Assembly (NCBI RefSeq): GCF_905475345.1
Contig: NC_066586.1
Location: 4,336,900 to 4,400,899, forward strand
Length of the DNA stretch: 64,000 nucleotides
Direction: 5' to 3'
Source of the DNA: Vespula vulgaris
Taxonomy: Eukaryota; Arthropoda; Insecta; Hymenoptera; Vespidae
How positions within the stretch are numbered: the first letter of the stretch is position 1; each line of letters begins with the position of its first letter. The notes beneath the pieces were generated by a model, which saw nothing but the letters and a program-made list of their open reading frames with translations, did not search any database and was not told the origin of the DNA. Of the stretch, positions 38,688 through 53,304 are shown in pieces. A program made the position numbers and the translations under genes.

Positions 38688-41040
38688 ATTCGCCTAATTA
38701 AATTCCTGCAGACACGTATCTACGAGTCTACGTGCACGGATATGCGCGCACGAGCGCGTTAGCCAGCTCGACCAACGTTCACGCAGTCGTAATATGTTCG
38801 GGGAGCATGGAGGGTTACCTTTCTTTACTCCTTTGCTCTGGGACTCGTGTAAAGGAACAACCGAGACGAACAAATTTTAAGAACAACCCTTACGCTACCC
38901 TCGAATTTCGTAACACGAATACTATCCCGCGAGATATCGTGCCTGTGCTAAGAAGAAACAAAGGAACCCAAAAGCGAGGAAATCGATACGTTCTGATGTT
39001 TCCACGATGTATATACATACGTATAAGTGTCCATGTATCTGTCTCTACGTACGCTCCATTTTCTCGAGAACGACGAAGTTGCCAGAGTAAAATACACGAG
39101 GAGGAAAGAAATATACACGTATATCTATGTATATGTGTTCGAATATAAACTCTTCCCATCGATGCATCGATTTGGCCCTTTAAACGAACCACCATGACCA
39201 TGTTCTATTAAAGATAGATCGTGCTATCGTTTCGCGCCGGATTCGTTCGTCGTTCGTTATCGACATAGATGTCAATACGCGGCCCGTCGATTTATCCAAC
39301 CTTATTTAGAAAAGGTAATATATCGTTCGTAGCGAAATCCGTAGTTTTATTTTTTAATATCGTGAATATATATAAAAGAATTGATACGAATTAATATTTA
39401 ATTATCGTTTTATATCTCATCGTCTTTATTAATCATTATCTACTCAACGAACGTCCCGTTACTGGGTTAGAATGGATTTGAGAAACCTAAATGAAAAACA
39501 CGTTGAGATAAGTGTATTCCGAAGGAGGAAGAGGATGAGGAGGAGCAAGAGGAGCAGGAGGAAGAGGAGTTTAGGGGTTTCCTGCTTCTTCAATCCCTTC
39601 TCGTTACCTCCATCAATAAAAGTCAAGGCAGAAATCCGCCTTGATGGCAGCTCGGTTAGATCGCATTGACCCGAAGCTCGAAAGCAACGCTGCGAGAGAC
39701 GTAGACAGAATCAAAGAAGCCCCCGAGGTGAGAGAACTCAGGCCGATGATATTACGAATCGTTTTTCGTAGATTTTCTCTTCTCCTCGGTTACGCATTTT
39801 CCTTTTTCATTGTATCGTACCTTTCTTATTCTTTAATCGAATCCCTTTCCGATTAAAATTATAACGAAACTCGCTTGTTCTCTAACTCGATTCAAAGATT
39901 CAAGTTTTTCCGTTTTTCCTCGCAATTGGCCAATGGCCGACCATGCTATCGCATATCGCATATTTGCCGCTCGAAACGTTTTACTTCTTTTTGCAGCGTG
40001 TTCCAATGATTAACCGTTCCGGTCGCACGGGCTCGAAAATAGCCACGCGTACCAGCACCAAATGTAAACAGTTCAACTAGAATACGTAGTGCTTTGTTCG
40101 AAGTCTGACCGGGTCGTTTCTCGTTCCTGGCTCGTTGAACGCATTTCAAGACTCGTATTATTCCTCCTACCACCAAGAAATCCTTTATTCTCCTCGCTCT
40201 CTTAATAAATCCACCGTTTTCTTTATATAAACGATGGAAACTGCAAAATTAACGTTCAAATTCACGGACGCTCGTTCTCTGATGTTTCTCGTTATTATTC
40301 AACGTCGCGTTCGTCGCTTCTTTTTCTCCATTCTCTCTCTCTCTCTCTCTCTCTCTTTTGTTCTTTCTCATATCTCATAATCAAAACGATAGGAGTTATC
40401 GATGCTTCCTTTCTTTTTTCTTCCTTTTTTCCCTTTCCCTTTCCCTTCTCTTTCTTTTTTCTTTTTTTGTATCCTCTTTTTTCAATTACTCGTCGAACCG
40501 ATTATACCGTTATTTCCCGATTTGAGCTTTCTTTCGCAGCGTCATGCTTCGGTCGCTTCCCTTTATGCGAACGTCGCTCTTCCTTTCGGCACACTTATCC
40601 ATCGATCTTGCTTTCAGTTTTCGTCGCTTTCATCGAGCGTGAACTCGGCGTTGAGGGATTGGCTCGAGGCAAGACCGAACGGACGATTTATCTTACGTAT
40701 GCTCGATAGCTCGATAAAGACGCGTTGCAAGCAAAGCTGCCTCGTACGGGATGCCAATTAACGCGGCATATCCGTATCGTGACAGCATTGAAGAAGGACC
40801 TCTACGATCAGCTGAAATCATTTTCAAATCGTAATACCTAATATATATCCTTTCCTCGATATCTTTCGATATAACGGATCCGTCAATAAATGGGTGATTA
40901 ACCTTTACATAATTCCTAATACCTACCCTAAATTATGTTTCGAGTTAAATAGATCGAGAAATACATACGTACATACATACATATACATACATATATATAT
41001 TCCGACGAGGCGAAAGCTGGTTAGAGCGAAACGATTGAAA

Positions 41041-41062
41041 AATTCTCAGTTAACTGAGAATT
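41041..41062. repeat. Perfect 22-bp palindrome
   Basis: AATTCTCAGTT is followed directly by its exact reverse complement AACTGAGAATT, with no spacer. It may be a symmetric binding site or chance; a (ATAC)n-rich run lies about 40 bases upstream. Confidence 0.85.
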
Positions 41063-41960
41063 AATTTCCCAAGCGTTATGAGGAAAGGTTCTATCATCAA
41101 AAGATTTAATATCTTACGTAACGATGCTAGTCGATGCAACGTCACGTTACTCAACATCTAAACGGCTAATATTTCATTCGGATAATTTGGTCGCGGCAGT
41201 CACACCTACCGTTGCATAATGTCGTCCGTCGACTATAATAGACGACCGAACTTCAATCTCGTTTACATGTTCCGCCGATCCACCGACGATCACTTCCGTT
41301 CGATTCGATATATACCTACTACGTCATATCTACACGTGTACATGCGTTTCATGTACATATGCACGTATATATATGGATTTATATATAAAGACCTATCCCT
41401 AGTAAGTACGTTGTTCACGTTTCTACGTATCCTTCACATCGGATGCGAAATTTTCAAAGCGAAGTGACGAACCGATCTCTTTTAAAAGATACTCTTTCTC
41501 TTTCTCTCTCTCTCTCTTTCGCACTTTCATTTCGGTAGATATGATAGTTTATTAAGGCCGATGCGAATGTCGATGGGAATGCCGATGAAAGAGGAAGCAC
41601 GTTTCATAAATATCGTTATTGGCGCGCAGGGATCCGAATGTCACGGACAGAAGTCATACGTTTTCTCTCCTTTCTTTTCGTTCTTCTTTCCATGGCATCC
41701 GACTTTTCTCTCTCTTTCTCACTCTCTCTTTCTCTCTTTTTCTTTCCATGTTCCCGTTTTTTTGTACCCTCTTTCTCTCGTAACGCATCGGGAAGAGCTC
41801 GTTTCACGTCGGAACGCGACGAGCGTCCGGGCTCGAACGAAAAGGGGCGTAAACGCGCGACGGGCCGGACGCGGTGCCCGTACTAGAGGCGGTAAATTTT
41901 GAAGAACCGACCGAGGGAAGTGCCTTTGAAAATGTTCCCACCTTCGACGAGAGTTTACTA

Positions 41961-41964
41961 CCGA

Positions 41965-42008
<44 letters not shown>

Positions 42009-42108
42009 TTATAAAACATCGAAGCGTTTGAAACGACGTAAATGCTGCTCGAATTTTATACTCCTACCGCGTGTTTCATTTCTCTTCGAAGGCGTATCAC
42101 GATTTTCT

Positions 42109-42178
<70 letters not shown>
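41961..42178 (+). repeat. Two (CT)n arrays close together
   Basis: CT arrays at 41961-42009 and 42112-42178 are separated by about 100 bases of unique sequence. Confidence 0.95.
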
Positions 42179-42180
<2 letters not shown>

Positions 42181-45100
42181 TATCATTCTATCCGTCTGTC
42201 TCTTTCTCTTTTACTCTTATTTCTTTCTCTATTTTTTCGATATGCTTTAAACTATAAATCGTACGATTTCAAATATATTCGTAAAAGATACGAATTCGAA
42301 AGTTTATCCGATTTTTCTCTTACTTTTGATCATCGATACGTTTTTTTCTTTTTTCTTTTTTTTTCATCAAAATCCTTCACCTTTCCGTCGGTCTAACGGT
42401 ATTTCTTCTTCAAATCGATCTCCCTTGGCAAAGATGGCTTTCTCTCGTCTTTCAGTCTTTCTTCGAGACGACGAGTACAACGGATACGACTTAAGGTACG
42501 TCACTGATACGCGTATGCACATCAAACATACCAACGGCCTACCAATCCGATCCGCGGGTGAAAGCTTTTCAATGTGGAACGCGAATGTTTGCAGTCAAAG
42601 ACGAGCTTTCTTCGGGAAAAGAAGATTCGACTTCGCGCGTAGCTAGGTAGGCAGGTATGTAGATATACGTGGAGTGACAGGAGTCCCAGATTTCCGGCTT
42701 TGAAAGTTTGTAAATCCGCGAACAAGGAAAACGCCGAACGAGTCGCGAGACACGAAGCTACGCTGTTCGATTTTTATTTTCTTGTATTATTACCTTTTCG
42801 TTTTTGTATTTACTTTCGGCCGTACGCTCTTCGAAGGATAATATTATTTTCATTGGCCAAGTAAATACACAAACAATATTTTAATAACATTACATAGTAA
42901 AGCGATTCAATATTGAGAACATAAATAGAGGAAGGACGCCTAAAGGAGATATATAACTCGAAGATGTAAACACGATGTTTGGTAACTACAGCGTAGGGAC
43001 GAGCGTTTGAGATAATCCTAGGTCAAAGACTTTAAATACAGATCAGTCGACCGGCGATATTCGAGGAGGCACGTTGTCAAAGAACGCTCGTGGGAACTTG
43101 CCTGACCCTCTCTGATCTTTATGTATTTAAATTACGTTACTGATCCAAAGATCTCGCGTAACTTTCATCGTTCTATAATCGTTAGTATTTACACTTTGGA
43201 TCGTATTATCAGAGTGTCAAATATAATATTTGTTTCGTTGGATATATAAGGGACAACATTGGGACTGCGGCTTGACTAATGAAAATAAAGGATCGTCAGG
43301 ACTCCAACCAGCTCGTTTAATTGTTAACGCCTATAGAAGAGTTTGACTGTTTCGGTGAGAACATTTCTTATTCATTCGGAAGTTTGGTATTTCGCCTAAA
43401 GCGGTACAGGGCCCGGGAAACTTCGTGTGTCAATAGGTACGTGCATTATTCACACAGCGAAATGAGGGTGCCGTACAGAGGGAAAGCTTACTGTCGCTTA
43501 GCATGTGAGAGATCCCAGCTACCGTCGACTGCACGTATCGTGACTGAGTTAGGAATACGTGAGAGAGGCTGCTTAAAGTATGTGTTTTGTGGGGAGCATT
43601 TAACTACCGCGAGAGCTCAAGTCAATATTTATTAAATGCGCTGTCTGTGTAGGCGTGCGCCCGCACCCATCGTTCTCCCTCTTTGTTAGCGTGCGTTCCT
43701 AATCAAATTCCATGCATTCCACAGGGTGGCCAAAGTGAACTTCTAGCCTCTAGACGAAGTCAAAGTCATCTGGAGGGCTCCTTCGAGCCTACGAAGAGAT
43801 CGTTTAGTGCGCTAAAGTTTCGTATTTTCCTTAAGAATTTCTCTTATCCCGTTCCCGTAGAATACCAAATGATTTTTAATATCTTCCTTATACATTATTT
43901 ATCGTAATTTATTCCTCGATTGAGAATATAATTCTTTATTGACCGATATCGCTCGTATATGTTTCAAAAAACGTGCGCGTGTTTTTACTACTGGATTTAA
44001 TATTTTAAGATATTTAATATTTAGATTTTACCACTGGACTAAAATAAGAAAAACAGTTTATACAAACGCGTACCCGATACGACCTTTTTCGTTTCCGAGA
44101 AATACACGATATGAGTCAACTGATTTAGAAACATTACAAGGAAATGTTTACACAATACGGAATATCGTAAAATGTTTATACGACGAGACATGATGAATCA
44201 GACATTATTTATAAACGGTTAAATGGAGAGCTCGGTTTAACAAAAAATTTGTCGAAAGAGATATTCGGTCGTATCTCGAAAACGAAGTCATGTTTGGCGA
44301 ATATTTGTATGAACTTTTTTTTTTTTAATTTAATGCGTCGTATCCATCGGTGAAGTTATATCCAGATTTAAAACAACCTATATAGGTCTTCTATTAAATA
44401 AAATTTAAGTTAAATAAAGTTGAGTTCAAATAAAAGTTATTGTTTCTAAATAGAGGTTATTAGCAGGTATTAATTAACACTGAAAAGTGACAAACTAAAT
44501 TCCGTTAATGAGATCTCTTTTGCTAAATTTACGTTCAACCATTTGCATAACGTTTGCTCGTTAATTTTTTGCAAATAATAGATCGTTAATGAATTATTCA
44601 ATATCGGTACAATGACCCTATTAATCTTTTTGAATCCGTTCTACTATTAAAAAAAAAAAAAGAAGAAAGAAATAAAAAAGATGAAACTAAAAATAATACA
44701 AAAAGCGAACTCTAATTATAAGATCGAAGTCTTATAGATTTTTTTAACGTAGTACATTTAATTTCCGTAACATAAAAAGCGTTTATTCATATATTATCTA
44801 TTCGTATTTAATCAGATAGATAGATCGATCGATCATTTGAATATACATAGGTACGTCTGTAGCGATTTATCGATTTCATTTCGTAATTTAGTCCTAATAG
44901 CGTATGCTACTTCTCAAATATATGTTTAATTATGTAAATAAATTTGTTTTTTGATTAGAAATTTACAATTTAACAGAAAACGAAGTTAAATAGATACGTA
45001 TCGGGATATATGTTTAATGAACGATTTCCCGTAGAAAATCATCCCAGTTATTGTTAAACGATGTAAAACGATTCCCACGATAATTGGATCATTAGTAAAC

Positions 45101-45206
45101 TATTTCCCGGCGTGTTAAATACTTCATCACAGGGTGCTTGGAAGGTCGTACGTAATCACTCGAGAAGACTTGAATCATGAAAATAAAGGAAAGTGAGAAC
45201 CGAGAC

Positions 45207-45209
<3 letters not shown>

Positions 45210-45237
<28 letters not shown>
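45210..45237 (+). repeat. (GA)n array
   Basis: Fourteen GA units in otherwise AT-rich sequence. Confidence 0.9.
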
Positions 45238-45242
<5 letters not shown>

Positions 45243-46972
45243 TATACTTGTTGCAAATGTATTTGTACGTATGTAGGGGCAGGTAGCCGGAGGCTCGTGG
45301 CCCGTTTCCTAGCGTTCGCCGAGTTACGCGCTGTGGTTTCTACGGCGAACGAGAAATTATAACAATGATTTCGATATGCCCTGAGGACTCTTACACAGTC
45401 ATGTAATTAAGCTGTTCCTATATTCCGTTGGGCGGAGTAGAAGCAGAGAGTTCGCTTCGAAACGATACGCATTTATACCGCTTGGCGCCTCGGTAAATAA
45501 CGGGGCGTCGTTCCATAACCAACACCTCGTTTAGTTCCTATTAAATTATGTGTTATTCACAGTCATCTCGATTCTCCCTTTTAATATTTCCATCACCTAT
45601 TTTAACGATCTATTCCTTCCACATACGGGGAACATCAAAGCGAGAGATATGAATACCATGCCGTTTCTAGCATGAGCGACTTCCAAGAATGTGTAATAGT
45701 TTCATTTGAAATCGATGATATCCTATCCGATCGTTATTAGTTACGGATAATAAAGAAGGATTCGTGCGTTTATCGATTTGTCCCTTTTAATCATCCTGTA
45801 ATCCATAACGCCATTCTACCGGCTCGTTGACCTTAATGTCCTTTTAAATATTTCCATATATTTGCGTAGATAACGATTCCATCTCTAACATCGATATTCG
45901 ACATTTTCCATCTCCGAAGAGTACAATTTCGTATTATTATGAATGAAAATGTAATAAGAATTGCAAACGTTCGTAATGATTTAACTCTGCGATATCGGGG
46001 TAAATAGATGTCGATAACGCCATTAGAAGTTATTATATTTTTGTCCAGCTGCGTTCCTTTTGTCCAAAATGGTACTTCGTAGATACGTATGTGCATATAC
46101 ACACTTTGTTCTTTCTTGATATCCCAGATATATTTGCTCCAAAGCGTGGACCAGGCGCCTAGAAAAATATTCCACTTTTTCTCCGTTATAACCATAAAAT
46201 AACCTCTTTATACGGTACACTTTATCGTCCTCGTTCTCGTTCTCGTAAAGATTATGTATTCTTTTTATCCCCTCTCCGGTGGGGGTTAGCGATTAAGTTA
46301 AATAATTATTCTCATTTCGGCCAAACATTAGATACATTTTGGGGCCGATATTTCATTCGGACTCCTTTTAAAATTCTCTTCGCGAACACTCGAAACGTTC
46401 AGAGAAGAGGACGTATTAATTTAAGATAATCGTCGTGAAAGGTCAAGTATATGAACTCTGGGAACTCCTATCCCTCGTCGCGAGGCACGAGCATAGCTCG
46501 TTTTCAGATCGATTTCCTTTCAACGAGATTAAGGTCGAAACAATTTGCAGGTGGCTTGGGTCGGCGGTATAGGTACCTCAACTCTCTCTCTCTCTCATCG
46601 AGAGGCCATTATTTATATCCGTAAATTGATAATTAGGTTTGCCCACCGCAGCCCAAGAAAATTGATTCTCCCGGGGGTCGAGGTGGGTCCAATATGGAGG
46701 GACCAAGCAAAGCTGAAGCCTTCGTTGTTCGCTCATCGACGTCTACCTATCCTTTGGGAGGTGCAACTTCGTTATTGCCGGGTCCTGTCAATCTCGGATC
46801 AATGGCGATTTAATTAAAGATTATGGCCAAACGAAAATTAAGATTAATCGTAGACGCTAGGTGCTGGTGGCTTATGGCCGATGGTTGAACAGGTTAGAAG
46901 TTAAGAGACGCTTTGGAGGCGATCGGCCTTAATTATTTCGAACAAGGGAAAGCGAGCGAGTGAATGAGTGTA

Positions 46973-46974
<2 letters not shown>

Positions 46975-47028
<54 letters not shown>

Positions 47029-47057
47029 GGAGAGAGAGAGGGAGAGAGATAGAGATA
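46975..47057 (+). repeat. (GA)n array
   Basis: GA dinucleotides of about 48 bases followed by GGGAGA-type sequence. Confidence 0.95.
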
Positions 47058-47087
47058 GGCAGAAACTGCGAACGTCGCTTTCCTCGT

Positions 47088-47138
47088 CTTCATTGTCATC
47101 GTCATCGTCATCGTCATCGTCGTTGTCGTTGTCGTCAT
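47088..47138 (+). repeat. (TCA/TCG/TTG) trinucleotide array
   Basis: ATCGTC and TTGTCG trinucleotide units. On the minus strand one frame reads as Asp/Asn repeats; no coding context supports it. Confidence 0.85.
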
Positions 47139-48751
47139 AGTTCACCCTCGTCGGGTGATGCCGGCCGTCGACATTGCTGCACTTTGTCAGTGCACACAAC
47201 ATCGAGAAAACGAGGTCGAGGACAACGAGAAAGACCGACTTTATTGGCTCAACCCTCCAAGCAGGCCAACGGGAAAATATGTATGTACGTACATACATAT
47301 TTACTATATAGAAATATAGAAGCATTAGTATAGTTGTAAACGCGATGGAATTATGTTCCGCGAAGAACGTTAATAAACGTTGATTTTGTATACGTAAAGA
47401 GATCTTTTTTTCTCTTTTTTTTTTTTTCTTCGAACGACTGTACGATTCAAATCATAACGCGTCACGCGTAATCTTTTTTTGCGATGATACATTGTCCACA
47501 GTTTTCCGTATTTCCGTGTATGTCCACGCTACAATGTTCTATTTAATTAATAATTAGCTGTTTACGGATAATCCGATCTTAACGCTACGGTATCGGAAAT
47601 CGATAGGTATTGCTATTTGGAAAATTTGCGTTTCAGTAACTCTGGATTTTAATGATTGTGTTTATGTATTGGCCGAGAGATGCGGATATTTGTTGAAACC
47701 GTGGTTGTCATGCTTATCAAGACTTAACTCAATATTTGTCGTAAGCAAATTTAGCATATTGGAATTTCGATTAACCTCGATAGCTCAGTTCGTCGTCGTT
47801 GATTTTCTCGGCGAGTTCGAATCATTAAAATTTAGTAAACGTAGGAACGAAGAAAGGATCACGACGTTTTACCGAGCCCTTCGCATAGTTCCTTTCGATC
47901 GGATCGCAACCAAGCGGATTCATTGGACAGAGAAACGTTTGCGGAAAAGGTAAAATCACTTTTGGCAATGTTCCGATTCGTTCGAAGCACCGAATGTGAT
48001 GACGAGCGGAGAAAACGGAAGTACACGATCTCTCTCGGAGTCAAGGCTCTCTTGAATGACATTTGGCGTGAAATTATCGGCAAATCGTCGACGATAAAAG
48101 AAAGGAAGAAAAGGTCGGGGCGATGGCGTAGAACGGGTCGTAAACTTTACGACACCTTATTTCGGTCGTAGTACGCATTTTAGTCTCGTTCTCTTCTATT
48201 TCGCTCGATCACATCGACTACTATGCTCTGTCGCAACTCAGTCGATACTATTTCCGCCATTTTCTGAGTAATAACGCACGTACTTACGAACGACCATTAA
48301 GAGTCATCGATAATAAAGCCAATAACAATGAGATCGGTTTATTCTATTTGCTTTACCTATTTCGTTTTACCCTTTAAAGAAAGTTCTCGAGAGATTTTAC
48401 GAGTGGTTACTATCACAGTCGAATTTGTATCAATTCTTTTCTTCTTTCTATGAATTCTACTTCGACTACGTCGTTCCCTTGAAGTGTCCGTCGAACTTAA
48501 TTGACAATAGCTTTTGAAAGAGAGTCATATTACTTTCGTGTTTATTGCTTCAAGAGAACTATTCGGTCCCCAGTGAGTACTTCAATATCGTTGAATTAGC
48601 GAGGATTCGTTTTAAAGCTACGTTTGCTCGATTTTAGAAAACACTTTAACCTCGAAATTACTGAGTTTGATGGAACTTGGCCAACAGCTCGCGGGCTTGA
48701 TATTTTGTCGATAATTAATTAAAGTTATGCACGGAAAATGTGTAAAAATGT

Positions 48752-48776
48752 AAAAAAAAAAAAAAAAAAAAAAAAA
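48752..48776 (+). repeat. A-rich homopolymer run
   Basis: Twenty-five consecutive A. It could be the tail of an old retroposed sequence, but no target-site duplication or upstream element body was recognised. Confidence 0.8.
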
Positions 48777-50155
48777 GAAGAGAAAGGATAGGGAAAAATT
48801 ATTATCGTTTAAACGAGAAATACATAGGAATGTTGTTACGTTTGCGAGCAATTTAATCAATGCTTATACGATTTGTACCAATTATCAAATAAAATAATTT
48901 CTTTTTTATCATTTTTCTACGGCGTATGACTCTCCGTGATTCTCGTTCTCGAACATTCGTGTTGGTTCAAAAAAATATTTGGCGCGTGAGATGAACTTTG
49001 GATGAAACGAAAAAAAAAAGGAAAAAGGAGAACGCTGTACGAGTCCATTTATTTTGAGTGTCGCGATAGAAAACATAAAAAAAGAATATGTATGTATGTA
49101 TATATATATATATAATATTCTCGGTCGTATACCATAACAACGAGTTCGTTTTCGTTCCACGTATGTAGGAGGTACGACAGTTCTGGCATGTCGGCTCTTG
49201 ACGAGAACATTATGGAACGGGTAGTACATTAGTTTTTTTTTTTTTTCTTTTTTTTTTATACATTTCGATCAATTTGTCGGAAAGAAGGGTTTTTTATTTT
49301 CTTTGTTTTTATCATTTAGAGAAAATTTACGATACCTTTAGTTCGTTCTCTTACAGCACAGATTTCTATTTGACCGTCGCTTTCTGACATTCTTATGGGT
49401 ACATATATATACACACACACGTACATAGTACATACGTTGGTAGCAGAGCGTCTATATATCGTTTCGCTCGAGCTAAATCGAAAAACTTTGCCACTCGACG
49501 TACGAGAGGAGTGTACAGTGAATCGAAATAAAATGATAGCAGGAGATGCCGGTGCAGGATTAAAGCCGCGAGGTTAAAACAGTTTCGAATGCTGGATAGA
49601 GTGAGTTGGTAGGTGTAAAAGGAGGAAAAGGAAGAAGAGGGAAGCAAGAGGAAGGAGAAAGACGGAAGGCAAAGAGAGTGGGAAGAGCCAAAGAGACTCC
49701 AGTGTGCTTAACCTTACCGGAAGTGGTGGCGAACGCGGCCATAAGCGGCTCATCGCGCTTCCAAAGTTCCTTCTCGAACTCTCGTCTCTACAGATCGCCT
49801 CTACAAAACGAACCAACCAAGTCCCAACCTGATATTTTCTATTTCTCTTTCTCCAGTTCCTCCCTTTTGAATCGCTTTTGAATCGCGACTTGTCAGTAGA
49901 GATTTGTTAATTGATTTTTTACGTAGAAACGTATGTTTATATAACTTAATACGAATGCGTTACATTGCATGCCGTTCCAGATGGTGATACGACTTTTTAC
50001 GAGCGTATAAATAATCTCGTTGAAGGAAATGCACTTTATCTATTTGTTTGTCGACACGTCACACGCACATTCTTCCTCGTTCTTATAAACTTGATTCATT
50101 TTTATTTCCTTCATTTTTACTCGACGTCTCTTTCTCTTTCTTTTTTTCTTTCCCT

Positions 50156-50158
<3 letters not shown>

Positions 50159-50203
<45 letters not shown>
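50159..50203 (+). repeat. (CT)n array
   Basis: Uninterrupted CT dinucleotides, about 22 units. Confidence 0.95.
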
Positions 50204-50206
<3 letters not shown>

Positions 50207-50608
50207 TCTTTTTTCCTCTCTCAATGCGTTTTTTCCAATCAAGTGAAATCATAACTCATCCTTGCTTGCATTTGCTTCTTCAACGAAGTATCAAATTATT
50301 TTCGTTGCATGACATTATTGTAGGATAATGTGAGCATATTGTAATTTCTCTGTCGTATCCCGTTTAAAACGCAGATGTACGATAATCATGAAACACCTTC
50401 GATGAGTTACACTTCGAGTTTACAACGAGTAACCATCTTCGCGAAACGTATTAGTCCTGCGCTAACGGTACGGGCGCATTGGTTTCATATCACGTTATTG
50501 CTTTGAAATCGGCTGTTAACGAGTTTAACGAGTTTGTCGAGTAATCAAGGGATATAGAATTTATTGTATGCTATTTGGTGGGTTATACTGCAGTCATTAT
50601 TTTCTTTG

Positions 50609-50641
<33 letters not shown>

Positions 50642-51286
50642 GTCTCTCTTGTCAGAGAATTCGATTACTCTGTAGATAGATATATCTAAACATATCGATC
50701 CTTACAAGTTATCACGAATGAATAGAACGTGATCGATAAAAAGGAATAATTCGTTGCTTTGCAATTGACTTTGAACACGATCTTAAAACATTCGTGCCCA
50801 GTTAATCCCAGTAAGTTTTATATCCTTTAGAAAAGGATCGTTCGAGATTTGGGAAGAAAATTGGAAAAGAAAGGTAGAAGAGCGAAGGAAAAATCTTGGG
50901 GTAATCGTCCGAGATTCTTTCATCCGTTTCGCGCATGGTTTCGTTTCGCGCCTTACCTAACGTCCGATTTCTCTCTTCCTTTTTTCAATTTGCCCGGAGA
51001 AAATCGGGACTTTTCTCAGCCGCTAGGCAAAGCAATAAGACGGTGAAACGCCACCTGTTCCCAAGTGTTATGAGACATCCCTGCCCTTTTCTATTTCTTT
51101 TTCTTTTTCTTTTTCTTTTTCTTCTTCCTTTTCCTCTTCTTTTCCCCTTTCTGTTTTTTTTTCTTTCGTTTCTCTAACTTCTTTTCCCTCTCGATCCGGT
51201 TGTCCCATACGAGTCGCATCGTCCGTCCTACCGTGGGATGTTAACAGCAATTTGTACCATCAACGCCATTACCGCCTTTTCCTTCC

Positions 51287-51290
<4 letters not shown>

Positions 51291-51329
<39 letters not shown>

Positions 51330-51338
51330 TCTCTCTCC
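51291..51338 (+). repeat. (CT)n array
   Basis: CT dinucleotides with TTT interruptions at the 3' end. Confidence 0.95.
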
Positions 51339-51577
51339 CCCTTCCCCGTTTGCTTACTTCGCTGAAGGAAACTCTAGATTTCTAGCGGCCGTCGGAGGTC
51401 GCAGATGACACTGTTACGGAGTTTCGTCTACTCGCTTTTTCTCGTAGCGTTTCTACGCCATCTCAATGTCTCGAGTTCTTGCCACGTTCGAAGCGGTTCG
51501 AGCTCTCTGTAGTCCGAGATTTCTGTAGCCGCAGCTTCGCATAGTCGATCCTTTCCGAATGTAGATGTTAACCAAGA

Positions 51578-51579
<2 letters not shown>

Positions 51580-51655
<76 letters not shown>

Positions 51656-51657
51656 GT
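51580..51657 (+). repeat. (CT)n array, one of the longest pure arrays
   Basis: About 70 bases of uninterrupted CT, then ATCTCTGTCTT. Confidence 0.95.
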
Positions 51658-52295
51658 CTTCCTTAAGCCCACGTGTTACCAACCTGCAACTCTCTCATCC
51701 CTGGATTTTGCTCATACGAGTCTCGATCCCGATAAGAAGTTCTCTGTCTACGACGTGGAACGTTATTACATCTCGTTTCTTACCTCTCCGTTTCGATTTT
51801 CTCATACGCTCGTTTTATAATTAGATCGTCTTCTCATTACCGAACGGGATGAAAAATGAACGGTTTGTTGACGAGTAAAAGAAAGAAATGATATAGGGAT
51901 GCAAGTATAATGAGTACGAGTATTATCATTGTATGTATATGCGTATCGTAGATATTAAGTACTATATATGAGAGAAAGATATATGAATCCGCGCGTTGAA
52001 TCTTTTTCCCGTTTTTCTACTTCCTTTTTTTGTCAGAAACTTCATAAATGAGCGAGAATTAAAAGTCCAATAGGAGAGTATGTGCCAGCAATGGTAGGCT
52101 GCGTACTCACGCATTTTGATAAAAAAAAATATATATATACACATATGTACACGTATTTTACACATGTGAAAGAGGTTGGTAATAAAAAAAGTACGTTTGA
52201 TTCTCTCTTTTTCGTTATCTCAGAACGGTGGCTTTGCCGCAACACAGAATTATCTATCGATTTCAGTTTGTACGAGCTCTCTCTCTATCTTTCTA

Positions 52296-52328
<33 letters not shown>

Positions 52329-53304
52329 TTCTCCCTCTACCATAGACCGTACTCGTAACGATAGTAATATTCTCCTGCGTATGAAGTACCGTAATGCCGA
52401 GAGGAACAAAGCGCTTCGCCGAACGGATGGAGAAACTTAATCTTCTACGTGCACAACGAAAACGTAACGAATGTGAGTAACACGAATATGGTAAAAGCTA
52501 TTCGTCGCTTCGTTATCAGCTTCGTTCCTTATCGCGAACGGGCTTTAAATTATTAAATTATCATGCTACATTCTGTTTTGCGCAAAAGAGAAAAAGAAAA
52601 TGGAAGAAAAATCGTGTTCCCGAACGTTGATCTTTTGATAATTTTCTATATAGAAACGAGCATATTCGCATATATATTTTTTTTCGTTCTCTTCCTCCCT
52701 TCTATAATTATTTTACGAAACTCCATCGGAATCAAAGACAAAGTCAAGGTAATTACGATATATACATATATATATATATATATCGGGTTATATTGCGAGG
52801 AGGTAGTAGTAGCCCACTCGCTTTTCCAGTAACGTTTACTACATTTGCATGCTTCGAATTACACTGCAAATTGCACAAAGTACCTACTCGTGATTAGATT
52901 CGAATACGCGCGTAAAGTGCGTATTATGAGACCAACGGATGTTCGCAAGAGATCGTAAGATACATTATTAAACGCACGTATTTATTAATTTTAATACATA
53001 CGTATATATGTATGTACATACGCGAGTATTAAAAGAACAAGGCATTTGAGATGTTTTCAAGCGTTAACCCGATAACGAGAAGGTTGAGATCGTACGATTC
53101 GTAACACGTAATTTAAAGAAACGAGCTTGAATTTTGAATTGGCACGTTACGTTCGAGATTTTCGAACTGGTTCGAAAACGTAGTCATTCGTCGTACGAAT
53201 CGCGCTTTCGATAGCGGCTAATCGCGGGAACCGGTGGGTTTGCGGTGCAAACATTATTTCGCGCCCGCCAACCGGCTTCACTCCCGTTCCTCCTCCACTT
53301 CCTC

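Larger units (their letters stand above)
38684..46974 (+). other. Presumed intron 1, middle part A
   Basis: No exon was recognised. It holds CT arrays at 40338-40359, 41488-41518, 41961-42009 and 42112-42178, a GA array at 45210-45237, a perfect palindrome at 41041-41062 and very AT-rich sequence at 43850-45120. The 43320-43640 stretch is GC-balanced and has a 104-codon frame, but it shows no recognisable domain and no matching splice signals. Confidence 0.4.

Noticed and set aside
39158..39200. Second copy of the MITE end (TTTAAACGAACCACC)
   Set aside because: It resembles the right arm at 1031-1046 only over a short word; no opposite arm or TA duplication was found nearby.
47669..48171. 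Two overlapping frames of 94 and 82 codons
   Set aside because: They use different phases, have no recognisable domain and no joining splice sites, and look like chance frames in repeat-free sequence.
48700..48790. Retroposed sequence with poly-A tail
   Set aside because: The A25 run lacks an identifiable upstream body, polyadenylation signal at the right distance or target-site duplication.
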